This document shows positions 19,074-27,338 of a DNA stretch of 35,214 nucleotides, one piece after another; position 1 is the stretch's first letter; the number at the start of each line of letters is the position of its first letter. The DNA is taken from NCBI RefSeq assembly GCF_000255705.1, contig NZ_JH636445.1, positions 484,302 through 519,515 of the forward strand, written 5' to 3'. Both the position numbers and the translations under genes were made by a program. A model generated the notes under the pieces. That model ran no database searches and had not been told where the DNA came from. It saw nothing but the letters and a program-made list of their open reading frames with translations. The stretch comes from Zavarzinella formosa DSM 19928 (lineage in GTDB: Bacteria > Planctomycetota > Planctomycetia > Gemmatales > Gemmataceae).

Positions 19074-20102
19074 TTGGATTTACCGGCCGCCAATCCGTTG
19101 CCACCGAAGAACCGCCCCGTTTGGGCGTCGTTCCTCTGGGGGTGCGTCTTGGGCGTGTTTGCCGCCGGTGGCGCCGAAATCGTGCGGATGGTGAGTTTCC
19201 ACAACCAGCATGTGGTGATGCCCGGCTTGGTTTATCGCACCGGCCAACTTCAAAATGACGATCTTCGGGCTATCGTGGCCAAAAAACAGATCCGCACCCT
19301 GGTGAATCTTCGCGGCCGGCCAATTTCTGATTGGTATCCGGCTGAATGCGCCAGTTCGCAAGAACTTGGCATTTCGCAAGAGGACATCACCAGTTCGGCC
19401 AATCGGTTGCCGTCGCCGCTGGAGATTTGCCGTCTGATCGAGGTGTTTGACCGTTCCGAATATCCAATCCTCTTGCATTGCCAGCAGGGGGCCGACCGCA
19501 CCGGCTTGGCCTCGGCCACCTGGCAACTTCTGTACACGGATGCCGACTACGAAACGGCCCGCCGACAATGCTCGCCCCGCTACGGTCATTTTCGGGTGTT
19601 GACCACCGCGAACATGGATCTCTTTTTCGATCTGTACGAGGAATGGCTGTCGGCCCGTCACGAGGGTCATTCCCCGGCCAATTTCCGCGAATGGGCGACG
19701 CGGCACTACAAGCCCGGTGTGTCCCTCGCCAAGCTGGAATTGATTAATTCCCCGGTCGAACTTCCCGCCTCCGAAGCCATTGTGTTTCGTCTCCGGGCCA
19801 CCAACCTCAGTGATCTGCCTTGGGAGATGAGTGCCGGCACGTTGATCGGCGTTCATGCCCGCTACTGGGTGTATGACGTGTCCAATCGCCCCGTTTATTT
19901 CGGCCAGGCCGGCTTTCAAAACGGTGTGGTGCGGCTGGGGGAAGCCGTTGAGTTGCCACTTCCAATCCCGGCGATGCCAGGACCGGGAAAGTATCGCTTG
20001 TTGGCTGACTTGTCTCGTCAGAACTATGATTTTTTTCAGTATGGCTCGGAGCCGTTGAATTATGAATGGAATGCCGTTGATCCGGCGAAGCCGGTCAAAT
20101 AA
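19074..20102 (+). CDS. Membrane-anchored Cys-dependent (DSP/PTP-like) phosphatase with C-terminal beta-rich domain
   Basis: 342 aa. The TTG start at 19074 is preceded by GGGGAAG a few bases upstream. Residues 15-37 form a single transmembrane helix. A phosphatase domain follows with PGLVYRTGQL near 50-60 and the P-loop His135-Cys136-x5-Arg142 (HCQQGADRTG), typical of tyrosine/dual-specificity-like phosphatases; such proteins also dephosphorylate lipids or sugars. From about residue 215 a separate beta-rich segment (ATNLSDLPWEMSAG onward) resembles Ig-like or Wzt-C-like carbohydrate-binding folds by general pattern only. It stops 13 bases before the GT2 gene, so an envelope glycan or lipid-phosphate substrate is an attractive inference. 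Confidence 0.78.
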   Translation: MDLPAANPLPPKNRPVWASFLWGCVLGVFAAGGAEIVRMVSFHNQHVVMPGLVYRTGQLQNDDLRAIVAKKQIRTLVNLRGRPISDWYPAECASSQELGISQEDITSSANRLPSPLEICRLIEVFDRSEYPILLHCQQGADRTGLASATWQLLYTDADYETARRQCSPRYGHFRVLTTANMDLFFDLYEEWLSARHEGHSPANFREWATRHYKPGVSLAKLELINSPVELPASEAIVFRLRATNLSDLPWEMSAGTLIGVHARYWVYDVSNRPVYFGQAGFQNGVVRLGEAVELPLPIPAMPGPGKYRLLADLSRQNYDFFQYGSEPLNYEWNAVDPAKPVK

Positions 20103-20115
20103 CTCAGGACGGGTG

Positions 20116-21105
20116 ATGGAAACCAAAACGATTTCAGTCGTCGTCCCGATGAAGGATGAGGCCGACAATGTCGAGTCTCTGTATCGCCGTGTCCGCGAAA
20201 GTCTCCCGGAACCGCTCCAATGGGAACTGATTTGCGTGGACGACGGCAGCACGGACGACACATTCGTCAACCTGTCCCGCCTGGCGGCTGCCGACCACCG
20301 CATCAAGGTCATCCGGCTTCGTCGCAATTTCGGCCAGGCGGCGGCCATGCAGGCGGGCATCGACGTGGCTGTCGGCGATCTCGTGGCAACGATGGACGGC
20401 GATCTGCAAAATGATCCCTCGGACATTCCCGAGATGATCAAAAAATTAGAAGAAGGTTACGACGTGGTGTTGGGTTTGCGGCAAAAGCGCAAAGACTCCA
20501 TGTTTATCCGCAAGGTTCCCAGCATTATCGCCAACAAACTCATCCGCACCGTGACGAAACTGCCGTTCAAGGATTTCGGCTGCACTCTTCGCGTGATGAC
20601 CCGAGACGTTGCCTCCCACATGCGTATTTACGGGGAAATGCACCGCTTCATCCCGGTGCTGGCAAACAACCTCGGCGCCAAGATGACGCAAATTCCGGTG
20701 AAACATCATCCCCGGACAGCCGGAAAATCCAAGTACGGGATTGGCCGGACGGGGCGGGTCATTCTTGATTTGCTCACCATCAAATTTATGTCCAGCTATC
20801 TCACGCGGCCGATGCACTTCATGGGCGGGATCGGCTTGTTCTTTGTCGGCGGGGCATTTGTGAGCCTGTTTGCCACCATCGCCATGAAGCTCCTCGGCGG
20901 GGTGGACATGACCGGCAATCCGCTTTTGCTCCTGAGCGTGTTGTTCACGCTGGCGGGTATTCAACTCCTGAGCGTCGGATTGCTCGGCGAAGTGACGATG
21001 CGGACCTATTTCGAGAGCCAGCACCGCCGGCCGTATGTCATGCGGGAAAGCCTAAATATTGGCGACGATGAGTGGGAATCAATTCATCGTCGCCGGGCCG
21101 GATGA
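20116..21105 (+). CDS. Polyprenyl-phosphate glycosyltransferase (GT2, DPM1/GtrB type)
   Basis: 329 aa. Transfers a sugar from a nucleotide sugar to undecaprenyl phosphate on the inner face of the membrane. The GT2 fold has VVVPMKDEADNV, the VDDGSTDD motif near 42 and DGDLQNDP near 95 for metal and nucleotide-sugar binding. Two C-terminal transmembrane helices (about 233-260 and 272-298) are those of the GtrB/DPMS subgroup. ATG at 20116 chosen because GGACGG lies just upstream; a frame opening at 20062 would overlap the phosphatase. The sugar is not predictable from sequence. Co-transcribed with the phosphatase and facing an ArnT-like enzyme that would use its product. Confidence 0.9.
   Translation: METKTISVVVPMKDEADNVESLYRRVRESLPEPLQWELICVDDGSTDDTFVNLSRLAAADHRIKVIRLRRNFGQAAAMQAGIDVAVGDLVATMDGDLQNDPSDIPEMIKKLEEGYDVVLGLRQKRKDSMFIRKVPSIIANKLIRTVTKLPFKDFGCTLRVMTRDVASHMRIYGEMHRFIPVLANNLGAKMTQIPVKHHPRTAGKSKYGIGRTGRVILDLLTIKFMSSYLTRPMHFMGGIGLFFVGGAFVSLFATIAMKLLGGVDMTGNPLLLLSVLFTLAGIQLLSVGLLGEVTMRTYFESQHRRPYVMRESLNIGDDEWESIHRRRAG
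21061..21094. terminator. Terminator-like stem inside the 3' end of the GT2 gene
   Basis: Perfect 11-bp arms (21061-21071 and 21084-21094) with a 12-nt loop, entirely within the last 15 codons of the GT2 gene. On the opposite strand it lies 18 bases beyond the stop of the ArnT-like gene, where a terminator is expected; the leftward follow-on is A/T-rich but has no clean T-run. Confidence 0.45.
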
Positions 21106-21112
21106 CATTGGT

Positions 21113-22807
21113 TCAGGGCCGGGAAACGGGCATCAGAAAATTCCCGGCCGTGTCTTGGTTGGAGATCACGATGATTTCGTCCCGGCTCAGGAAGTCGTAA
21201 CGCCGGCCGACTTCCCGATAGGGCCGGGTGATCTTCGCGGATACAATCGGCCAATCCCGGCTTGAAATGATGATAAACACCGGGCGGGGTGTTCGCAACC
21301 ATTCGTTTGCGTCCTCGGCGCTTGGGATTCTCGCCACTTCCCGTTCCGCATAAAAGACCAGACTGTGCCGATACCAGTTGACCGTCCCGATTCGCACGTC
21401 TTGATCCGTTTGTTTCAATCCCAAGTTCAGGGCGAAATACTTCGGAATCTTTTGTTCCTCGAAGGCGAGCGGAATAAAGGCGCCCATGCAGGCGACACAG
21501 GCGACCGCCCCCGAGCTGAACACCCCCAACATCTTCGTGCGATCACCCTGCCGTAACCGCAGACCGCAGACGATGGCCGTTGCTAGCGGAATCCCGCCGA
21601 TCCACGCCAACGACCCGAGTCCGGGGAATGGATTGAAGTCTTTCATCGGCAGATGAACTTCGCCACCGGCAATCAACAGTCCTCCCGCGATGACCGATCC
21701 GACGAGGGCCAACCCCGCGATTCCGGCGGGCATCATCCAGCGGGGAATCGCCATCGGGTCGGTTCGCCAGCGATCCAGAAACCGGGCGATGACGATGGCG
21801 AGCGCGGGGTAGAGCGGGAGGATGTAATTGGGCAGTTTGGTGGCCGCCACGGAGAACACGACGAGAAACGTCCCGATCCAGATGAGCAAATACCGATGGG
21901 CGCTCGGTGGATCTTCCGGCGGTGTTAGGGCCAATGGCCTGCTGGCCTGCCTGAACGAATACCAGACCGATCCGATCAGGAACACGCACCACGGGGCGAA
22001 CAACACGAACAGAAACGCCACGTGAAACCATGGTCCGGCCGCGTGGTTGTCCATTGCGCTGCTGAATCGGTTGACGTTCTCATTCATGAAGAACGCCTTT
22101 GTCCAGCGTCCCTTCGTGTCGATGGTCACCAAAAGGTACCACGGGGCGCAGACCGCAAAGAACGTGGAAATCCCGTGCAAGGTTCGCCAGCACAATAACG
22201 CACGCAGGGATTTGGTGGCGGCCAAATGTAGCACAATGATCAGGGCGGGCAGTGCGAGGCCGACCGGCCCTTTCGTGAGAACCGCCAGACCCATCGCGGC
22301 GGCCGTCGGAACATACCACCAGCGGCGGCCATCTGCCGATCCCAGCCAGTAAAGCGTAAACGTCAGCGTGGTGAACATCAGCAACGGCGGGTCGGGGGTC
22401 GCCGCGTGTGAGATGAGGCAGAATTCGAGACAACTCGCCAGCGTGATTCCCGCCAGCAACCCCGTGGAAGGGGAGAACATTCGCCGGGCCAGTTCGTAAG
22501 TCAGCAGCAGGGTGATGAAGCCGCACAGCACGGCCGGTAACCGGGCGGCGAATTCGTTGACGCCGAGTAGCTGATAGGATGTGCCTTGAAGCCAGTAGAG
22601 CAGGGCGGGCTTTGCGGATCGCAATTCGTAGTTGTAAAAGGGAGTGATCCAGTTCCCGGATTCGACCATCTCGCGGGCGGCCTCGGCATTCACCCCTTCA
22701 TCCATGTCCCAAAGACTGTGGGCGCCGAGGTTCGGCAGGGTCATCACCAGATGAGCGATGGTCAGCAGCAGGTAATGTCCGGCCCGCCGTTGGAACAATT
22801 CCCGCAT
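21113..22807 (-). CDS. ArnT/PMT-family membrane glycosyltransferase (GT83-like)
   Basis: 564 aa with about 11-12 transmembrane helices. The first periplasmic loop carries WDMDEGVNAEAAREMVESG, the Asp-Glu signature of ArnT and protein-O-mannosyltransferase-like enzymes, followed by PALLYWL. The family transfers sugars from polyprenyl-phosphate donors to lipid A, proteins or other acceptors on the outer face of the membrane. The acceptor cannot be told. Start confirmed by AAGGAGG 5 nt upstream of the ATG. It converges on the GT2 gene with 7 bases between stops; GT2 would supply the lipid-linked donor. Confidence 0.88.
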   Translation of the reverse strand: MRELFQRRAGHYLLLTIAHLVMTLPNLGAHSLWDMDEGVNAEAAREMVESGNWITPFYNYELRSAKPALLYWLQGTSYQLLGVNEFAARLPAVLCGFITLLLTYELARRMFSPSTGLLAGITLASCLEFCLISHAATPDPPLLMFTTLTFTLYWLGSADGRRWWYVPTAAAMGLAVLTKGPVGLALPALIIVLHLAATKSLRALLCWRTLHGISTFFAVCAPWYLLVTIDTKGRWTKAFFMNENVNRFSSAMDNHAAGPWFHVAFLFVLFAPWCVFLIGSVWYSFRQASRPLALTPPEDPPSAHRYLLIWIGTFLVVFSVAATKLPNYILPLYPALAIVIARFLDRWRTDPMAIPRWMMPAGIAGLALVGSVIAGGLLIAGGEVHLPMKDFNPFPGLGSLAWIGGIPLATAIVCGLRLRQGDRTKMLGVFSSGAVACVACMGAFIPLAFEEQKIPKYFALNLGLKQTDQDVRIGTVNWYRHSLVFYAEREVARIPSAEDANEWLRTPRPVFIIISSRDWPIVSAKITRPYREVGRRYDFLSRDEIIVISNQDTAGNFLMPVSRP

Positions 22808-22961
22808 TTCGCCTCCTTGAAACGCCGCCCTCCGGGACGACGGGATGATAGGTCTTCAACCGGTTTTGGCAATCACAAGCGGGACGGGAGTACTTGAGTC
22901 CGTCCCCGGTCCCGATACGCTGTTGAGAACGAGTGTCGCAGTCTTCATGCAAGGTCGGGTC

Positions 22962-23945
22962 ATGAGCGTGAATGCGTATTATGTCGGGTTGGATGTCGGC
23001 GGAACGACCATGAAGGCGGCCGTCGTGGACGAGGGGGGAAAGGTGTGCGGAACCGCCACCATGTCCACGGAGGCATTCAAGGGCCAGGAACACGGCTTGA
23101 ATCAGATGGTCGCGACCATCCGCAAATCGGTCGAAGTGTCAAAGCTCTCGATGTCGGATATCGCCTCCATCGGGGTCGCCACTCCGGGAACGATGGACAT
23201 TCCCGCCGGGATCATTCTGGACCCGCCGAATCTCAAGCCGTGGAGGAATGTCCCGGTCAAGAAGCACATTCAAGAAGTGTTTCAGATTCCGACTGCCTTC
23301 CAGAACGACGCCAATGCCGCCGCTTATGGTGAATTCTGGATCGGGGCGGGCAAAGATGTTCAGAGCATGGTGATGTTCACCCTCGGAACCGGCATCGGCG
23401 GCGGCATCATCATTCACGATCATGTGATGGAAGGCCAGCACAGCCACGGTGGCGAAATCGGCCACATGAAAATTCAGATGACTCCCGATGGCCGGCTGTG
23501 CGGTTGTGGCCGCCGGGGTTGTCTGGAGGCCTATGCCAGCGCCACGTCCGTTGTCAAGCGGGCGAAGGAAGCTCTCGCCACCCAGACCGGGGACTCCATC
23601 CTGAAAAACTTGCTCGATGCGACCACCGAGGAACTTCCGGCGAAAGTCGTGTTCCAAGCGGCTGATCAGGGGGACGAGACGGCGAAAAAAGTCATCGACG
23701 ACACGGCCTATTTCCTTGGCGTTGGGGCGATGAACATCATGCACCTGATTGACCCGGACATGATCGTTTTCGCCGGGGGAATGACCGCCGCCGGCGATCC
23801 TTTCCTGAACCGGATCCGGCACTATATCCACGAACTGGCGTTCCCGGTTCCGGCCGCCAAAACCATCGTTCAATATGCCCTGTTGGGCAGCGACGCCGGT
23901 TTCATCGGGGCGGCGGCGTGCGGCCGACAACTGGTCAAGAAGTGA
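22962..23945 (+). CDS. ROK-family sugar kinase, probable glucokinase
   Basis: 327 aa, full family length. Phosphorylates glucose or a related hexose with ATP. The first phosphate motif DVGGTTMK is at 11-18; NDANAAAYGE and LGTGIGGGI follow. The substrate His and Glu lie in HGGEIGH, and the ROK zinc site is Cys180, Cys182 and Cys187 (CGCGRRGCLEAY). The ATG at 22962 starts the conserved region; an in-frame extension to 22845 has no family resemblance. It converges on glucose-6-phosphate isomerase, which would use its product. An N-acetylhexosamine or other sugar substrate is possible because ROK specificity is hard to read. Confidence 0.88.
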   Translation: MSVNAYYVGLDVGGTTMKAAVVDEGGKVCGTATMSTEAFKGQEHGLNQMVATIRKSVEVSKLSMSDIASIGVATPGTMDIPAGIILDPPNLKPWRNVPVKKHIQEVFQIPTAFQNDANAAAYGEFWIGAGKDVQSMVMFTLGTGIGGGIIIHDHVMEGQHSHGGEIGHMKIQMTPDGRLCGCGRRGCLEAYASATSVVKRAKEALATQTGDSILKNLLDATTEELPAKVVFQAADQGDETAKKVIDDTAYFLGVGAMNIMHLIDPDMIVFAGGMTAAGDPFLNRIRHYIHELAFPVPAAKTIVQYALLGSDAGFIGAAACGRQLVKK

Positions 23946-23969
23946 GTGGCTGACGGGCGAAGGGGAATG

Positions 23970-25457
23970 TCACCCCATCGCGGAGGAACCCTTGCTCGGC
24001 ATTTCCTTCAAGATTCGCGTCATGTTTTTCTTGTAGGCCTCCACTCCCGGCTGGCCGTAGGGGTTCACTCCCAACAAGCGTCCTTCCACGATGGTCGCCA
24101 GCATGAGCATTTGCATCAACTGGCCCATCGTGTGTTCGGAGAGTGTCGGCAAGATCAGGTCATTGGTCGGCCGGGCTGCGTCGGCGAAGGCTTGGTTCGT
24201 TCCTTGGAAAGCGGCCGAGAGAATGTCCGGCAGAGTCTTCCGGGAAAGCGAGTTCAAGTCGTCCTCGTTCCGGTCGGCCATGCCGAGTTGAATCGGGGCA
24301 TGTCTTGTCCCCTTCACGAACAAATTGTTCACCACTTTGTTTCGCGGCCCGTCTTGGTGCTGCTGGCCGCGGGAATGCAAATCGCGGGTTTGCACCACCG
24401 TCAGCGGGGTCGGCCCGAGGTTTTGCTTGCCGAGGGATTCGGCCAGTAACTGATCGTGCCACATGCCCAAGGCTTCCAACTTCCGGGACCACACGGCCAT
24501 CACGCGGGTGTTCTTGCCGGTTTCCTTGTTCAACAAGTGATTCACGGCCGCGTATTGCAGAACCGGGTTGCGATCGAAGGGTTCCTCCAAAAATCGCCGG
24601 GTCATCGTCGCGGCCCCGAGGAGCAGGGCGAGGATGTCCAGGCCGACCACGGCCGCCGGGAGCAATCCGGCGGCCGTCATCACGGAGAACCGGCCCCCGA
24701 CGCTTTCGGGAATCTTGAGAATTTCGTCTTCCTTGAAGCCATCGGCGAGACAGAGTTCCCGGAGTTTTCCGGACGGGCCGGTCACGGGGACAATCCGCTT
24801 GCGAAGACTCTCCGGCGAATGACCGTAAAAACGGGCCAATTCATTTCGCATAATCCGGTAAACCGAGGCGGTTTCCAGCGTCCCGCCTGATTTGCTGACG
24901 ACCACCACTCCCCAGCGTTCCTCCTTGATCGCCGGATCGACGCAGGTGTTCTCCAGCATGTCCAGCAGATCTTGAAGAGAGTCGTTGTCGACGTTGTTTC
25001 CCTCGAAGTACAGCCGGGGTTTCCCGTGCCGCATTCGTTCGGGCAACTCATTGTGGTGGGTGTGGCTCAGGGCGTCGAAGAGGGCTTTCGCCCCGAGGAA
25101 GGAACCGCCGATGCCCAGCACGACGACGCGATCGGTTTCTTCCCGCAGTTTCCCGGCTGCCCGCAAGATTCGGCCGAGTTCGCTGTTCTCCCCCTTGCGA
25201 CGGTATTGGTCCAGCATCAGGGAAGGCAGGTCGATGAAGCCGCTCTCCTGCGGGAGCATCTTCGCGGGCGGGTTGACCATCGTGCGGTCGCTGCCGATGG
25301 ACTGGCGCACCTGCATCATCTGCTGTTTGATGCCGTCAATTTGTTCGGCCCGGATCAAATGTTGCGATTGGAGTTCCGCGAGCGGTGTCCAAGTCTCCAG
25401 ATGAGGACAAACAGAACCCTGAAAGTTGAATTCGACCGCTTCGTCAGGAAGTTGCAT
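23970..25457 (-). CDS. pgi: Glucose-6-phosphate isomerase
   Basis: Interconverts glucose-6-phosphate and fructose-6-phosphate. 495 aa from ATG at 25457. SIS-type sugar-phosphate folds are visible in VVVLGIGGSFLGAKALFDAL-like and VVVSKSGGTLETA segments, plus FEGNNVD, GGRFSVMTAAGLLPA and the C-terminal QPGVEAYK. The in-frame extension to 25571 would overlap the 5' region of the divergent phosphoglycerate mutase gene. No clear ribosome binding site precedes either start, so the exact N-terminus is uncertain. Confidence 0.94.
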   Translation of the reverse strand: MQLPDEAVEFNFQGSVCPHLETWTPLAELQSQHLIRAEQIDGIKQQMMQVRQSIGSDRTMVNPPAKMLPQESGFIDLPSLMLDQYRRKGENSELGRILRAAGKLREETDRVVVLGIGGSFLGAKALFDALSHTHHNELPERMRHGKPRLYFEGNNVDNDSLQDLLDMLENTCVDPAIKEERWGVVVVSKSGGTLETASVYRIMRNELARFYGHSPESLRKRIVPVTGPSGKLRELCLADGFKEDEILKIPESVGGRFSVMTAAGLLPAAVVGLDILALLLGAATMTRRFLEEPFDRNPVLQYAAVNHLLNKETGKNTRVMAVWSRKLEALGMWHDQLLAESLGKQNLGPTPLTVVQTRDLHSRGQQHQDGPRNKVVNNLFVKGTRHAPIQLGMADRNEDDLNSLSRKTLPDILSAAFQGTNQAFADAARPTNDLILPTLSEHTMGQLMQMLMLATIVEGRLLGVNPYGQPGVEAYKKNMTRILKEMPSKGSSAMG

Positions 25458-25615
25458 ACGGAAGTGTGGTTGGTTGGTTTGAGTATGCGAGTGACCAGTG
25501 AAGTTATTCGCTGGTGGTTCGGCCGTCGGGACTCGCAGCCCGAATTGCAGGGAACCGGCAACCCCAAACATTCTTCATACTTTACGTCATCCGGGGATGT
25601 CCGTACACTCCCCGA

Positions 25616-26818
25616 ATGAACATCCACGAACTCATCGCGGAACTCCGCGAATCAAACCCGAGCAAGATTGTTCTCTTGGTGGCCGACGGCTTGGGCGGCC
25701 TCCCCCTCGAACCGGGCGGGACCACCGAACTGGAAACGGCCCGCACGCCGAATCTGGACGCCTGCGCCCGCGACGGCGTGTGCGGTCTCAGCATTCCGGT
25801 GTTGCCGGGCATCACCCCCGGCAGCGGTCCCGGCCACCTTGGGTTGTTCGGATACGATCCCCTCGAATACCGCATCGGCCGGGGGATTCTGGAAGCCCTC
25901 GGAATCAACTTCCATGTGACGCCAAGGGATGTGGCTGTCCGCGGCAATTTCGTGACCTTGGAAAACGGCCTCATCAAAGATCGCCGGGCCGGCCGGCCGA
26001 CGACGGAACGCTGCGTCGAAATGGTCAAGAAAATGCGGGCCGTGAAGATTCCGGGAGTCGAAGTCTTCGTCGAACCCGTGAAGGAACACCGCTTCGTGGC
26101 CGTCTTCCGGGCCGATGGCCTCGGCGACCGGGTCAACGACACGGACCCGCAAGCCATCGGCGTGGCTCCCTTGGCCGCGAAGGGGGGCGATGAACCTTCG
26201 GAGAAAACCGCCGCCGCTGTGAACGAGTTCATCAGGCAGGTGAATGAAATCCTGAAGGATGATGGCCCGACGAATGGGGCCACCCTTCGGGGCTTCGCCA
26301 AGTTTCCGAAAATCGGCACGATGCAAGAGGTTTACGGCCTCAAGTCGGCGGCCATCGCCGTCTACCCGATGTACAAGGGCCTCGCCAAACTCGTCGGCAT
26401 GGATGTCTTGGATGCGGGCGATTCGCTCGAAAGCCAGGTCGCCACGCTCAAGCGGGTTTGGGGCCAATATGACTTCTTCTTCCTGCACTACAAGTATACG
26501 GACAGCACCGGGGAAGACGGGAACTTCCCCAAGAAGGTCGAGATGATCGAGCGTCTCGACGGGATCATCCCCTCCATGCTGGAACTCAATCCGGATGTCT
26601 TCATCGTCACTGGGGACCACAGCACGCCGAGCAAGATGAAGAGCCACTCTTGGCACCCCGTCCCGACGCTCATCCGGGCCGCCACCGCACGGACGGACAG
26701 CGTGATGAAGTTTGGCGAATCCACCTGTTTGCAGGGAGGATTGGGCCAGTTTGAAGCCAAGCACCTGATGCTGATGGCAATGGCCCATGCCGGTCGATTG
26801 GGCAAATACGGGGCGTAA
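25616..26818 (+). CDS. apgM: 2,3-bisphosphoglycerate-independent phosphoglycerate mutase, archaeal type
   Basis: Interconverts 3- and 2-phosphoglycerate without a bisphosphoglycerate cofactor. 400 aa, alkaline-phosphatase superfamily, ApgM length rather than the 500+ aa of bacterial GpmI. Seen: VADGLGGLP and RTPNLDACA at the N-terminus, GPGHLGLFGYDP, RGILEALG, GNFVTLE, YKYTDSTGEDG and the C-terminal metal-binding TGDHSTPS and HSWHPVP. ATG at 25616 fits the family N-terminus; the frame is open back to 25514. A 6-bp hairpin (25592-25597 with 25609-25614) ends 1 base before the ATG and hides the only Shine-Dalgarno-like GGGGA. Confidence 0.93.
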   Translation: MNIHELIAELRESNPSKIVLLVADGLGGLPLEPGGTTELETARTPNLDACARDGVCGLSIPVLPGITPGSGPGHLGLFGYDPLEYRIGRGILEALGINFHVTPRDVAVRGNFVTLENGLIKDRRAGRPTTERCVEMVKKMRAVKIPGVEVFVEPVKEHRFVAVFRADGLGDRVNDTDPQAIGVAPLAAKGGDEPSEKTAAAVNEFIRQVNEILKDDGPTNGATLRGFAKFPKIGTMQEVYGLKSAAIAVYPMYKGLAKLVGMDVLDAGDSLESQVATLKRVWGQYDFFFLHYKYTDSTGEDGNFPKKVEMIERLDGIIPSMLELNPDVFIVTGDHSTPSKMKSHSWHPVPTLIRAATARTDSVMKFGESTCLQGGLGQFEAKHLMLMAMAHAGRLGKYGA

Positions 26819-26823
26819 TTGAA

Positions 26824-26859
26824 AATCATTCCGGCCCGATCTGTCAGGCCGGAATGATT
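26824..26859. terminator. Stem-loop after apgM, active mainly for the leftward transcript
   Basis: Perfect 13-bp arms (26824-26836 and 26847-26859), 10-nt loop. The leftward follow-on contains a short T-run (AAAA at 26822-26825 on the plus strand); rightward only GGTTTAAAC follows. Confidence 0.65.
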
Positions 26860-26868
26860 GGTTTAAAC

Positions 26869-26920
26869 AAAAAGAGGGAGGGTTGATTCATCATATGATG
26901 AATCAACCCTCCCTCTTTTT
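26869..26920. terminator. 52-bp perfect palindrome, bidirectional terminator between apgM and rpmA
   Basis: 26-bp arms (26869-26894 and 26895-26920) that are exact reverse complements with no spacer. The arms begin with five A and end with five T, so both strands give a G/C-containing stem followed by U residues. It ends 18 bases from the rpmA stop. Confidence 0.9.
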
Positions 26921-26938
26921 CGTTCGCTTACTGTTCAA

Positions 26939-27220
26939 TCAAACCGTCGCGGCAACCTTCGGCGGTTGCGGCAACGGCTTTTCCGAACCGATGTGGACCT
27001 GACGGCCGGTTCCGAAACGGACATAACCGTCGGTCAGGGCGAACAGGGTGTCGTCCTTGGCCCGTTTGACGTTCAGGCCGGCATGGAACTTCGTGCCGCA
27101 CTGACGAATGATGATACTGCCGGCCGTCACGAATTCGCCCGCGTAGGCTTTGATGCCCCGTCGTTGGGCGTTTGAATCGCGACCGTTGCGGCTCGACCCC
27201 TGACCCTTCTTGTGTGCCAT
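26939..27220 (-). CDS. rpmA: 50S ribosomal protein bL27
   Basis: 93 aa. bL27 reaches the peptidyl-transferase centre with its N-terminal tail. The start [16 protein letters not shown] is the standard form that needs no N-terminal processing. [15 protein letters not shown] and [18 protein letters not shown] follow. The last 20 residues ([13 protein letters not shown]) are less conserved. The usual partner rplU (bL21) and the follower obgE are not next to it. Ribosome binding site is weak (AGAGAG). Confidence 0.97.
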   Translation of the reverse strand: MAHKKGQGSSRNGRDSNAQRRGIKAYAGEFVTAGSIIIRQCGTKFHAGLNVKRAKDDTLFALTDGYVRFGTGRQVHIGSEKPLPQPPKVAATV

Positions 27221-27274
27221 GACACGCTCTCTGAAAAAACAATTCGCTGAGTGATGTTCTTTTTACGAACTGGA

Positions 27275-27303
27275 ATGATAGAAACGAGAACCGGAGGCGT
27301 CAG
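27275..27303 (-). promoter_or_regulatory. Predicted rpmA promoter overlapping a GC-rich stem
   Basis: Leftward CTGACG (27303-27298), 17-bp spacer, TATCAT (27280-27275), 4/6 and 5/6 matches to sigma-70. Transcription would start about 27268, leaving a leader of about 48 nt. Confidence 0.4.
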
Positions 27304-27310
27304 CCCCCGG
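27291..27310. repeat. GC-rich stem-loop, possible dispersed intergenic repeat and terminator
   Basis: Arms CCGGAGGC (27291-27298) and GCCCCCGG (27303-27310) with loop GTCA and one mismatch. It follows the gene at 27339 on the minus strand and may act as its terminator. The look is that of a REP-like element; only one copy is in this window, so repeat status is inference. Confidence 0.4.
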
Positions 27311-27338
27311 TGGCGGTTTGTTCACCAAAATTTCCGCG

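Noticed and set aside
19080-20441. 453-aa minus frame across phosphatase and GT2
   Set aside because: The plus strand has CX5R and GT2 motifs and translational signals; shadow only.
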